DNA of 62,876 nucleotides, taken from positions 1 through 62,876 of IMG/VR virus record IMGVR_UViG_3300048694_000377, one strand, 5' to 3'. Made by a program: the position numbers and the translations under genes. This document shows, in pieces, positions 1-7,607 of this stretch. Source of the DNA: a virus. The notes under the pieces were generated by a model, which had not been told where the DNA came from, searched no databases, and saw nothing but the letters and a program-made list of their open reading frames with translations. Within the stretch, counting starts at the first letter, position 1; each line of letters opens with the position of its first letter.

Positions 1-127
1 ATGTTGGGATCAAGCTGCTTGTATCGAGCAGTCAGATACAAGGTTCCCGCGTTAGGAGCAGGGGTGCCAGTACCAGTCAATGCCAGAGTGAACACAAGCT
101 GAGAGAAAGTTCCAGGCTCAACCACAC
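1..127. repeat. Left copy of 127-bp terminal overlap
   Basis: Bases 1-127 are identical to 62750-62876. The repeat lies inside an open reading frame that continues correctly across the join, so it reads as the overlap left when a circular assembly is written as a line. The length, 127, is a common largest assembler k-mer. A genuine phage terminal repeat is less likely because it would sit in the middle of a gene. Confidence 0.93.
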
Positions 128-653
128 CAGTGGGGTTGGTAAAGTCAGCAGTGGTAGACCACAAAGCATCGGGGTTGGTTGTCACTGAATATGTGCCAGC
201 AGTAATTGCATTGCTACCAACAGTCAAAGTGGCAGAGCCATACTGAGTGCCGTTGAACTGATTGCCCACGTTGACCACAGCGGCAGTCATGGTAGAACCA
301 GAGGTTCCCACAGCGGTGCCCACTTCAACCAAAATGTCGAGCAATTGTGAACCGATAGGCAAATACATCACAGCGCCACGGTACACAGTGGTTGCAGCAT
401 CAGCGGTAATGCTTGCAACGGTGGGAGGATAAGCTGTTGCGCTTTGAACGTAAACAGGAGAGTTGACGTTGGGGATCAAGTTGCCGTTTACAAACTGGGT
501 AGAGCCGCCGGGATAACCGGCAGTGCCATTTCCGCCAGTGTTGGCGAAATTCATTTGAATGGATTGAACGAGGTCGGTGTAACCAACGTTGCGAATGAAA
601 CCAAAGCGTGAGTCACCCGAAAGGATTGGGCCATTGAATGTGGAGCGTGCCAT
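1..653 (-). CDS. Virion structural protein, 3' end across the circular join
   Basis: The ATG is at 653, preceded by an AAGGA Shine-Dalgarno site. The frame stays open to base 1 and continues across the circular join to a TGA at 62710-62712, giving 230 residues in the closed genome (MARSTFNGPI at the start, PYGNFD at the end). The sequence is rich in Thr, Ser, Gly and Val with no charged coiled coil and looks like a beta-rich virion protein. It lies between the HNH gene and another virion gene in the late block. I do not recognise a family; a head decoration or tail-associated protein is the likely role. Confidence 0.8.
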   Translation of the reverse strand, partial: MARSTFNGPILSGDSRFGFIRNVGYTDLVQSIQMNFANTGGNGTAGYPGGSTQFVNGNLIPNVNSPVYVQSATAYPPTVASITADAATTVYRGAVMYLPIGSQLLDILVEVGTAVGTSGSTMTAAVVNVGNQFNGTQYGSATLTVGSNAITAGTYSVTTNPDALWSTTADFTNPTGVVEPGTFSQLVFTLALTGTGTPAPNAGTLYLTARYKQLDPN

Positions 654-757
654 GACAAAAAGTCCTTATGCAAAAGTACCCGTACCAATCGTTGCATCGT
701 CTGCTGGGCCAGTCCGGTACAGGTGAAATCCCAGACAGGCTTTAATATATCGGATTT

Positions 758-1342
758 TCATTCGGTGTCAAGCAACTTATTGGACTTCTTTAAATTTTCT
801 TCTTGCGTAACAACTTCAAGGTTCCACGGCACATGCAACCCACACACAGTTTCACCCTGCAACGGCACAATATGGTCAACTGCGTGCCGCATGCCTGTCC
901 GCCGTGTCAACTCAATTGCCAATCGATACTTCATGCGGATTTCCATCTTGTGTTCCGCAGTCAACCACTTGGGCGTAGCCTGTCGGAAACGGCGACGTCG
1001 CAAACTGACAAGCTCTTTGTATAAATCTGGGTTAGCTTCTTTGTACCGTTGTTTTGCGGCTGCTTTTTCTTTTGGTGGACGAGAAAAAGCTTTTTCAATG
1101 ACTTGCGCTTTGTTGCGATCGTAATACTCTCGTTTGGCTTTTTGACCAGCTTCTGATTGGTTGTATTGGCGAAAATACTCAGCACGCGTTTGATTGCCTT
1201 TTTCCCATTCAATTTTTAAGCATTCAACGCAAGCGCCTTTGGTTTTGCGTGGCGCCACATGCCCGTGCTTACAGGGCTCTCCAGTGAAATAGTATTTGGC
1301 GCCTGTGGCTTTTGCTTCAGCGCGGGTTTTGGGGTATTCCAT
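758..1342 (-). CDS. HNH endonuclease, homing type
   Basis: 194 residues from the ATG at 1342, which has an AGGAG site; a longer frame upstream lacks one. The N-terminal half carries a C-x2-H-x12-C-x2-C zinc-binding pattern and a very basic helical stretch. The C-terminal half has the HNH core DHIVPLQGE followed by WNLEVVTQEENLKKSNK, which supplies the catalytic His, the structural Asn and the last Asn/His position. The gene lies just past the major-capsid terminator and interrupts the virion block, as free-standing phage homing endonucleases often do. The 104 bp between it and the next gene hold nothing I can assign. Confidence 0.88.
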   Translation of the reverse strand: MEYPKTRAEAKATGAKYYFTGEPCKHGHVAPRKTKGACVECLKIEWEKGNQTRAEYFRQYNQSEAGQKAKREYYDRNKAQVIEKAFSRPPKEKAAAKQRYKEANPDLYKELVSLRRRRFRQATPKWLTAEHKMEIRMKYRLAIELTRRTGMRHAVDHIVPLQGETVCGLHVPWNLEVVTQEENLKKSNKLLDTE

Positions 1343-1376
1343 GTGCTTCTCCTGTTTTGACACAGGTAAATATAGC

Positions 1377-1403
1377 ATAAAAGAAAGGGGGCGCAAGGCC
1401 CCC
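1377..1403 (-). terminator. Rho-independent terminator after major capsid gene
   Basis: Read on the minus strand, a GGGGGC/GCCCCC stem with a 5-base loop is followed by the T-rich tract TTTCTTTT. It lies directly downstream of the capsid stop codon and before the HNH gene. Confidence 0.75.
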
Positions 1404-1408
1404 AATCC

Positions 1409-1428
1409 ATTAAACCTTAAGGTTTAAT
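1409..1428. repeat. 20-bp perfect palindrome at capsid stop
   Basis: A perfect palindrome centred on CCTTAAGG with ATTAAA arms overlaps the first base of the capsid stop codon and sits 5 bp from the GC-rich terminator hairpin. In RNA it would form a second small stem. A protein-binding role is possible but not shown. Confidence 0.6.
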
Positions 1429-2339
1429 TAGAATGAGCCAGATGAGCCCCAAGCGCCCAGAGGATCAGACCAGCCGAACGAATAACGCTCGCGGGCCTTG
1501 TATCGGACGTTGCCGGTGTCAAAGTCCCCGTCCATGGAGTTCTGCAACGGAGTACGCACAAAATGCTTCAGTCCGTTAGGAACGTCGGTGGTCAGGAACC
1601 AAGCGTTGACGTCGGTCAAGAAGTGGTTGACGGTGTAACCCTCAGGGATTGCGCCGTTGTTCTTGATGGCGTTGATGTCGTTGTTGTTGGTACCAACGCG
1701 CAGCTCAGTTTCGAGCAAGCGGGTAGCCACGAACATCAGGCTGGGAGGAACAATCAACTTCTTGGGCTTTGCTGCGATCAGCAAACCACGCTCATCCGTC
1801 CAGCCAGCGATCTGAATAACGGCGGCTTCCAAGGAAGTCTCGTTCAGGTCAGATTGGGTGCTGGGGGTGTTGGCGTTGGTTCCACCAGAGATCAATGGGT
1901 GAGCGGTGCTGAACAAAGAAACGCCGTCACCACCCACATAGGTGCTGCTGAAGCCGTTGTTCAGAACTGCCGCCGCTTTGACTTGCTTGGTGTAAGCCAT
2001 GGCGCGAGCCAAGCCTTTGGTGTAACGAGCAGACAAGCTGTCGTACAAGTTGTCTTCGATCGCCTCTTCGGTGATCGAGAAACCCAAGGCAATGGTTTCA
2101 TGGTTGTATCGAGTAGACCATGCTTCCTGAGCGTTGTCATACGCAATTGCGGAGCCTTCAGGCTTCACAGGTGCGGCAGAGAAGCCAGACAGCTTGGTTT
2201 CCTCTTCAAAGCTACGCTCCGAGGTTTCGGTTTCGTAGATTTCTTTGTGCTCTTCGCCGTAACGGGCATACTCCAGACCGAACAAAGCGTTCAGACCGGG
2301 CAAGAGCTCTTTCAATAGTTGTGCACGTGAAATTGCCAT
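1428..2339 (-). CDS. Major capsid protein
   Basis: 303 residues with an ATG at 2339 and a strong GGAG site. The N-terminus MAISRAQLLKELLPGLNALFGLEY, followed by acidic YGEEHKEIYETETSERSFEEE and central FSITEEAIEDNLYDS and TAHPL segments, is typical of major head proteins of HK97 fold in podovirus-like phages. The position fits: portal, scaffold and decoration-type genes come just before it, and a terminator follows. The protein would build the icosahedral shell on the scaffold. No protease gene or cleavable N-terminal delta domain is visible, so maturation probably uses the separate scaffold. The call rests on family appearance and gene order. Confidence 0.88.
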   Translation of the reverse strand: MAISRAQLLKELLPGLNALFGLEYARYGEEHKEIYETETSERSFEEETKLSGFSAAPVKPEGSAIAYDNAQEAWSTRYNHETIALGFSITEEAIEDNLYDSLSARYTKGLARAMAYTKQVKAAAVLNNGFSSTYVGGDGVSLFSTAHPLISGGTNANTPSTQSDLNETSLEAAVIQIAGWTDERGLLIAAKPKKLIVPPSLMFVATRLLETELRVGTNNNDINAIKNNGAIPEGYTVNHFLTDVNAWFLTTDVPNGLKHFVRTPLQNSMDGDFDTGNVRYKARERYSFGWSDPLGAWGSSGSF

Positions 2340-2349
2340 GATTTACTCC

Positions 2350-2964
2350 TTAAACCCCGGTTGAATCGTTGTACTGGGGCAGGTTCCACTTCACGACAAA
2401 CTCATAATAAGTCGTGCTGTTGCTGCTCTGCGGGCCAGTAGCGCTTGCTGAAACCACGTCAATGACGCGAATGGGGAAGGTTGCGGTCGTGGTAGCCGAA
2501 GAGCCATCAATACCGTAGTAGGAATCACCAGTGGTGGTGTTTCCGACGTTGGCGACCATAGCGACGTTCTTGCCAACCATTGCTGCGCGGCTGTAAGCTG
2601 CGGGAACAGTAGAGCCAGCGGTGGTCGCGGCAACTTGGAACACAGCGGCAGGATCATCCACCACATAGGCGTAAGCCAATGCAGAGGCGGTCGAGGTGGC
2701 TGCGGGGTAATATTGACCTTGACGGGTTTGGCCGTTTGAGTCAACGTACTGGCAACCAACCAAGACACCAACGGTGTCACCAGAGTTGGTAGCGGTTTTA
2801 GCGATCAGGTAACCACCAGAGATGGAAACGGTGTCGCCGTTCAGGATAGCGGTAGCATAGCCAGCCGCAACGGGGATTTGACGGATCGCTCCGGCGTAGG
2901 GCAGCCCATCCAATCGCTGGAGGGGTTTGAAGCCATACGTCTTGCTGACGGTGGGATAAGCCAT
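2350..2964 (-). CDS. Putative capsid decoration or head protein
   Basis: 204 residues, Ala/Thr/Val/Ser rich, predicted mostly beta, with no membrane segment. It opens with MAYPTVSKTYGFKPLQRLDGLPYAGAIR in short pieces that recur in head-associated proteins encoded next to phage capsid genes. The gene ends 10 bp before the capsid start and shares its transcript. The repeated Gly-Asp-Thr-Val and SGGY segments suggest a compact beta-barrel. Head stabilisation or decoration is inferred from gene position; the family is not recognised with certainty. Confidence 0.55.
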   Translation of the reverse strand: MAYPTVSKTYGFKPLQRLDGLPYAGAIRQIPVAAGYATAILNGDTVSISGGYLIAKTATNSGDTVGVLVGCQYVDSNGQTRQGQYYPAATSTASALAYAYVVDDPAAVFQVAATTAGSTVPAAYSRAAMVGKNVAMVANVGNTTTGDSYYGIDGSSATTTATFPIRVIDVVSASATGPQSSNSTTYYEFVVKWNLPQYNDSTGV

Positions 2965-2981
2965 TTAAGACTCCTTCAAAT

Positions 2982-3461
2982 TTATGAACCAGAACCGAAA
3001 GACACCCGTGAGTCGCGTTCAGAGAACTTCTTCATCAACGGATGATTCTCTCGCATGAAGCTTTGATCCACCGATTCCATCTGCATTTTGTTTTGGCGGT
3101 CGTAGTATTGCGCCCGCTGCTTCATAAATTCTTCAGGAATACGGCAGAGCAGCAAACCACCAACTTCAACGCCACCTTTAAAGCGGCCTTCAGTTGAGGC
3201 GTGCATCATCAATTCGGGGTAATCCTCTGCCTTAACAGGTTCGTACCCCTCGCGCAGTTTGCTGGAGATGTTCTGGGGGTCAGCAGTTCCCATGGTGCTG
3301 ATACGGACGTAACGATGGATCCAACCCGGACGTGCATCCGGCATGGGCAAAGTTTCGGGCGGACGCCACATCTGGGGACGGGCGGCTGCTTGCCTAGTAT
3401 CAAGTTCACGGGCCAGTCGGTTTTGGCGGCTGGACGTTTGGGTTTCGTTTTGCTGTTCCAT
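2982..3461 (-). CDS. Conserved head-region protein of unknown function
   Basis: 159 residues. The N-terminus is polar (MEQQNETQTSSRQNRLAREL), followed by a PETLPMPDARPGW segment and a compact middle containing WIHRYVRIST and VGGLLLCRIPEEFM. The C-terminus is charged. The ATG overlaps the scaffold stop codon (TAATG), so translation is coupled to the scaffold gene. Small proteins between scaffold and capsid genes are usual in podoviruses and may be scaffold-associated or minor head proteins. I cannot name this one. Confidence 0.6.
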   Translation of the reverse strand: MEQQNETQTSSRQNRLARELDTRQAAARPQMWRPPETLPMPDARPGWIHRYVRISTMGTADPQNISSKLREGYEPVKAEDYPELMMHASTEGRFKGGVEVGGLLLCRIPEEFMKQRAQYYDRQNKMQMESVDQSFMRENHPLMKKFSERDSRVSFGSGS

Positions 3462-4432
3462 TATTCACCTCTTTTCAATTGAGCAACCTGCTTTGCGTAC
3501 AGTTCCAAAGGAACCCCAAGTCTGCGAGCAATCGCGGCTTCGGATGCCTTTAACTTAATACGACTAGGCGGAGTGCTACGGGAGGCCGGAGCCACCACAG
3601 TAGCTGATTTTGCACGGCTTTGAGGTTTTTCCTCTTTTGCCGGAGTTTCGGACTCATCGTCCTGTTCAGCACCGAAATGTTCGGGAAAACGCTTTCGCAT
3701 TGTCTTGTCGATGGTTTTGAAGTATTCCTTCGTACCAACATAGTCCGCACCATACTCTCGCTGCAACTTCTTGTCAATACCCATTGCGGCCATCGTCATT
3801 TCTTCGTCTTTTCCAAACCACTCGGCGTTTTTAGCCATCCATTTCTGGGTGCGGTTTGTCAAAGGCGCGGTTTGCGGTTGTTGCTGAGAAGCTGGGGTGT
3901 ACTCTTTTTCTTTGACCTGCACAGGCTGCATGCGTTGTGCTTCACGAAGATGAGCGGCGGCATCTGCGACTTCAGCTTGAGCATCGGCAAGGGCGCTTGC
4001 ATCGCCGGCCTCAAATGCGGCTTTGAGCTTGTCTTTAGCTGCATTCAGGCGGGTTTCTGCGGCGTTTTTGTTAGTCTCGATGTAGCTCTTGCTGCCATTT
4101 GCAACTTGCTGTTGAAGGCGTTTGTTTTCCTCCAACACGCTCTTTGCAAACGCTTCAGCCGCCTCGCGCTCGCGCAAAGCTTCTTCTTTGGCACGGCGTT
4201 CGTCGTGATAGCCACGGGTGAACTTCTTGATGCGAGCTTGAACTTTCTCGTCATACGCAGCAAGTTCGTCTTCTGTAGGATCCTCCACCTTCTCTTTCAT
4301 GGGCTTGCGTCCACGATCTTGCGGGGGAGCATCATCCTCGATTTCAACTTCAAACTTGTCCTCGGCTGCTGCCTCGGCTTTGTTATCAACTTCGTCGGGG
4401 AACTTAAATTCTTCGCCCTTGAATGTTGCCAT
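3461..4432 (-). CDS. Capsid scaffolding protein
   Basis: 323 residues, very rich in Glu, Lys, Ala and Gln. An acidic N-terminal third is followed by a long coiled coil (about residues 60-165, with repeated Ala-Glu-Lys heptads) and a basic C-terminal helix (ARRLGVPLELYAKQVAQLKRGE). This matches internal scaffolds, in which the C-terminal basic helix contacts the capsid protein. Gene order (portal, scaffold, capsid) supports it. The ATG at 4432 follows a GGAG site. No protease motif is visible, so the scaffold probably leaves or is recycled as in P22. Confidence 0.82.
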   Translation of the reverse strand: MATFKGEEFKFPDEVDNKAEAAAEDKFEVEIEDDAPPQDRGRKPMKEKVEDPTEDELAAYDEKVQARIKKFTRGYHDERRAKEEALREREAAEAFAKSVLEENKRLQQQVANGSKSYIETNKNAAETRLNAAKDKLKAAFEAGDASALADAQAEVADAAAHLREAQRMQPVQVKEKEYTPASQQQPQTAPLTNRTQKWMAKNAEWFGKDEEMTMAAMGIDKKLQREYGADYVGTKEYFKTIDKTMRKRFPEHFGAEQDDESETPAKEEKPQSRAKSATVVAPASRSTPPSRIKLKASEAAIARRLGVPLELYAKQVAQLKRGE

Positions 4433-4442
4433 GGTTCACTCC

Positions 4443-4853
4443 TTAGAAAACACGGCTGATACCGCGAGGATCTTGCACAACTGCTTCCACAGAATCATCA
4501 TTGATGATGCGGAACTCACGGCCGTGGATCTTCAAACGGGTGCCGGAATTGGGGCGAACAATGACAAAATCACCGAGCTTGCATCGAGGGCCGGTTGGGA
4601 ACCTCGTTCTGTCAACATATGCCTCGGGGCCCATCTTGACCACAAAGAGCACCGGGGTGGTGACTTCCTCATAGTGCATGGTTTTAGCGTCTTTAAGCAA
4701 ACCAACATCGCTGTCGGCATACTCTTCCATCGCCTCCGGGACAACACACAGCAGGTAAAACCCAGAGGGTTCGGGCAATTGTTTTGCCTTTTCTTCGGCT
4801 TCTTTATTCAAGATGCCAGAGAGGTTTACTGCGCTCACATCGAACTCAGTCAT
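4443..4853 (-). CDS. GroES-like co-chaperonin
   Basis: 136 residues from the ATG at 4853, which is 7 bp from a GGAG site; another ATG at 4859 is too close to it. Residues about 25-136 have the GroES/gp31 layout: a beta strand GFYLLCVVP, a variable mobile-loop stretch, VLFVVKMGPEAYVD, KLGDFVIVRPNSGTRLKIHGREFRIINDDSVEAVV at the end. The GD.V..P pattern and the final strand are the GroES barrel. Phage GroES homologues such as T4 gp31 help host GroEL fold the capsid protein, and this gene lies between portal and scaffold. An N-terminal extension of about 30 residues is unusual. Confidence 0.7.
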   Translation of the reverse strand: MTEFDVSAVNLSGILNKEAEEKAKQLPEPSGFYLLCVVPEAMEEYADSDVGLLKDAKTMHYEEVTTPVLFVVKMGPEAYVDRTRFPTGPRCKLGDFVIVRPNSGTRLKIHGREFRIINDDSVEAVVQDPRGISRVF

Positions 4854-5043
4854 CGTCATGCTCCAGTTTTTGCACAAGGTCTTTGATAATGGACTCTGCA
4901 AGGCTTAGACCTTGGATTACCCCGCAGAGGTTTTTGTACTCAGCAAAGTCTTTGAGGTTCCCGCCGGAGCAGGCGGTTTCCTTCATGACCCGTTCTTTTG
5001 CAATCTCCTTGAGGAGATGGTGAAACGCTTGTGTATCGCTCAA
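4846..5043 (-). CDS. Small helical protein with TTG start
   Basis: 65 residues, starting with a TTG whose last two bases form the portal stop codon (TTGA overlap), so it is probably translated by re-initiation after the portal. It also overlaps the co-chaperonin start. The sequence is helical and charged (HHLLKEIAKERVMKETACSGG, then SLAESIIKDLVQKLEHDDD) with an acidic tail. Small proteins of this type are common beside phage portal genes. Function unknown. Confidence 0.65.
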   Translation of the reverse strand: MSDTQAFHHLLKEIAKERVMKETACSGGNLKDFAEYKNLCGVIQGLSLAESIIKDLVQKLEHDDD

Positions 5044-7598
5044 GTGTTTTCTTTCTTAGGTGTAGATTTTTGTTGCTGTTGCAAGGCTTGTTGTTGAGCT
5101 TGCGCACGCTGTTGCGAGGCTTGCTGTTGACGCTGGTGGGCCAGAAGTTCTTTATGTTTGGCTGAGTCAATACCAAGCTTGGCAGTGTCGATTGCCGTTT
5201 GACGCATCAACTTTTCTTTGTTGGCAGCGGTTGTGGCGGCTACTTGCATGGCTGCGATTTCTTTTTGTGCCGCGATACGTGCAGCCTCGATTTGGATCTG
5301 TTGCTCTTTGGCTTGCATCTCCATTTGCTGCTTTTGCGCCTTGAGCTGAACCTCTTGCTGCTTGAGCTGGAGCTCTTGCATCTGCATTTGGACCACAGGG
5401 TCTTGCATTTGCTGCTGGGCTGCCTGTTGCTGCGCGGCTTGTTGATTTTGCTGCGCAATTTGTTGTGTCGCTTGCGCTGCCAGCATGGCGATCTGATCGG
5501 CAATCTGCTTCGGAATCTCTGGACGATCTTCACCTTCTGGTGCATTGTCGTCTTGCATTGGCGGCAAAGGCATGCCAATCATCTGTTCGACTTTGAGGCG
5601 ATAGTCAAATGCAAAGTGCTCGTTGACGTGAGCCATTTCTGCGGCCACGATCTGTTGCGCTTGCGGGTTCATTTGTAGCATCTGCTGCGTATGCGGATCT
5701 TGAATAAACGCCATGTGCGTCGCAATATGCGCTGGATGGTTTTGTTCAATGAACGCCTTGACTGGCTTCATCGTCATGATGTTCATGTTTTCTTGTACAG
5801 GATCAATCGGAGTCAAATCGTCTTCCATCGGTACAAGCTTAGTCACATTTTTAACGCCTAAAACCTCCAGCATCTGACGGTGCAAAACCGGCAAGTTGTA
5901 GAGCTGAGGCGCTGTCTGAGCCAACTGCAAAGCTGCTTGGTATGTGACGATCTTTTGCGCCATGGTCGCGGCGTTGGGATCACTCACCGGGATCACATCT
6001 ACCAAGTCATAGTCAGACTGCTTGGCTTTGCGCGAGCCTTGCACCGGCTCGTAGCTGTATTCCTCTGGTGTGTAGTCGGCAATGATGCCTTTGAGCAGAC
6101 GGAACTCTTGACGCATCGCATAGTGGATGCGCGACTGCACAGCAGTCATCACTTTCAAAGTGCGCTCAAGAATGGCCAGCGTGGTGCCCACGGGGGCTTG
6201 GCTAGACATGTCGCTTACCTTCATATCACCGCTGGAGGCAAACGCACGGCCCTCGGTCACGATCTGATTAAAGAGCGTGTACAAAACCTGACTGGGTTCT
6301 TTGTATGGCAGGGGCAGAATGTTGTCTCGGATGGAACCGGATGGCACATCCACATCTCGGAACTCTCCCGGTGAAATTGGGGTGTCGTCGCCCTTAATTC
6401 TCAAGCCACGAGACTTCAGCCCGCCCGGGAGATTACTAAGAGTACCAGCATCAACAAGTTGCCGAATAAGCATAGTAGCGGACTTAGCATAACCGCCAAT
6501 AAGATGAATAAGTCCATAACCGTAGAACCCGAATCCCGGTATGTATTGGTAGTGGACGAAGTGCTGGCGCTTGAGGTGAAGCTTGTCTTCTTCATACCAA
6601 TTCCTACGCACAGCCAAGATTTTGCCGGTGCCTTTTTCAACCGTCACAACGTATGGCAACGCAATGCCCGTTTTTTCTCCACTCTTATCCGTGTGCTCGA
6701 ACCCTTTCAAGTCCAAGTCAACGTGCATCTCAAGCACCCGGTAGCGATCGTCTTGGATCGCTGACATACCGGTTTCTTCTGCTTTTTGCTTCTCAATGTC
6801 GTCAAGGTCCCGGCTGGGCTCACCCAACTCCACCTCACGATAAAAGCCTGCCTCCATGAGCTTGGCCAGCTCATTCTCGGTCTTGCGCATCACATGCGTG
6901 ACCCGCTCGGCACGCTCCAAACTAGACGCACCGTAGGGCACGACGATGTCTTCCGCTGGAATAAACACCGCCACTTGACGTCCCAAACTGGGATCATAGT
7001 AGACCTTCTTGAACGCAGAGCCAGCAAGCGGGAGCGACCAAAGAAGCTTTTCATGCTCGGGGCGATACTCAGCCATCACCTCGGTGAGCTGGTAATTCAT
7101 GTCGTCGCGCACGCGTGTGGACGCCGCTTGCACATCCGGTGTCTCACGGCCAATGATCTGGGTCTTAACAGGCCCCGCTGCGGGGAATGTCTCCATCATG
7201 GCTTCTGACTGAAAGCGCACAACTGACTCAGTCAGCATCGGGTGGAACACCCCACATGCGCCCTGCCAAGGCTCAGTGCGCTCTTCATAGCGCAAACCCA
7301 AGAGCTTCAAGCCTTCTACATACGTCTGCACCCACTCTTTGCGGTCTTGGGTGTCTTTATCAAAATCCGCCACCAACTCAGAGCCTAACGATTCAAGCTC
7401 TCGGTCGTCCATGTAGTCGGCCAAGTTGGCATCAAAATCTTCAGCAGTTTCTTTGCGTGGCTCAAGGTCAATTTCAATGTCGCCAAGACCAATGCGCACC
7501 GCCTCGGGATCCTCGATTTCAATTTCAATATCGGGCCCCGCATCTTCAAGCCCCATTGGTGCTTGATACAAACCTTTGTCAATGCCACTTGTCGCCAT
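5040..7598 (-). CDS. Portal protein
   Basis: 852 residues, large like P22-type portals. Residues 1-90 are acidic. The core (about 90-620) includes EERTEPWQGACGVFHPMLTESVVRF, the wing-region motifs FIPAEDIVVPYG and FVHYQYIPGFGFYGYGLIHLIGG, and GGLKSRGLRIKGDDTPISPGEFRDVDVPSG in short pieces, typical of podovirus portals. Residues about 700-852 are a Gln/Ala-rich coiled coil (QQAAQQQAAQQQMQDP and similar), matching the long C-terminal barrel of P22-type portals that projects into the capsid. The dodecameric ring is the DNA gate and terminase dock. Ten bp separate it from the terminase gene. Confidence 0.93.
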   Translation of the reverse strand: MATSGIDKGLYQAPMGLEDAGPDIEIEIEDPEAVRIGLGDIEIDLEPRKETAEDFDANLADYMDDRELESLGSELVADFDKDTQDRKEWVQTYVEGLKLLGLRYEERTEPWQGACGVFHPMLTESVVRFQSEAMMETFPAAGPVKTQIIGRETPDVQAASTRVRDDMNYQLTEVMAEYRPEHEKLLWSLPLAGSAFKKVYYDPSLGRQVAVFIPAEDIVVPYGASSLERAERVTHVMRKTENELAKLMEAGFYREVELGEPSRDLDDIEKQKAEETGMSAIQDDRYRVLEMHVDLDLKGFEHTDKSGEKTGIALPYVVTVEKGTGKILAVRRNWYEEDKLHLKRQHFVHYQYIPGFGFYGYGLIHLIGGYAKSATMLIRQLVDAGTLSNLPGGLKSRGLRIKGDDTPISPGEFRDVDVPSGSIRDNILPLPYKEPSQVLYTLFNQIVTEGRAFASSGDMKVSDMSSQAPVGTTLAILERTLKVMTAVQSRIHYAMRQEFRLLKGIIADYTPEEYSYEPVQGSRKAKQSDYDLVDVIPVSDPNAATMAQKIVTYQAALQLAQTAPQLYNLPVLHRQMLEVLGVKNVTKLVPMEDDLTPIDPVQENMNIMTMKPVKAFIEQNHPAHIATHMAFIQDPHTQQMLQMNPQAQQIVAAEMAHVNEHFAFDYRLKVEQMIGMPLPPMQDDNAPEGEDRPEIPKQIADQIAMLAAQATQQIAQQNQQAAQQQAAQQQMQDPVVQMQMQELQLKQQEVQLKAQKQQMEMQAKEQQIQIEAARIAAQKEIAAMQVAATTAANKEKLMRQTAIDTAKLGIDSAKHKELLAHQRQQQASQQRAQAQQQALQQQQKSTPKKENT

Positions 7599-7607
7599 GA
7601 TTTATCC

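Noticed and set aside
1-127. The 127-bp repeat as a phage terminal redundancy or att site
   Set aside because: It lies inside a gene that stays intact across the join and its length equals a usual assembler k-mer; no integrase is present.
1563-2318. 251-residue plus-strand frame opposite the capsid gene
   Set aside because: It is a shadow of the capsid frame, with no ribosome site and Val/Gly/Gln composition from reverse-strand codons; the minus-strand gene is clear.
3620-4459. 279-residue plus-strand frame opposite the scaffold gene
   Set aside because: Phe/Leu/Cys-rich reverse reading of a Lys/Glu coiled coil, no neighbours on that strand and no promoter.
5199-5678. Leu/His-rich plus-strand frame that looks membrane-like
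   Set aside because: It is the reverse of the Gln-rich portal tail, so the Leu and His richness is an artefact of CAG/CTG codons.
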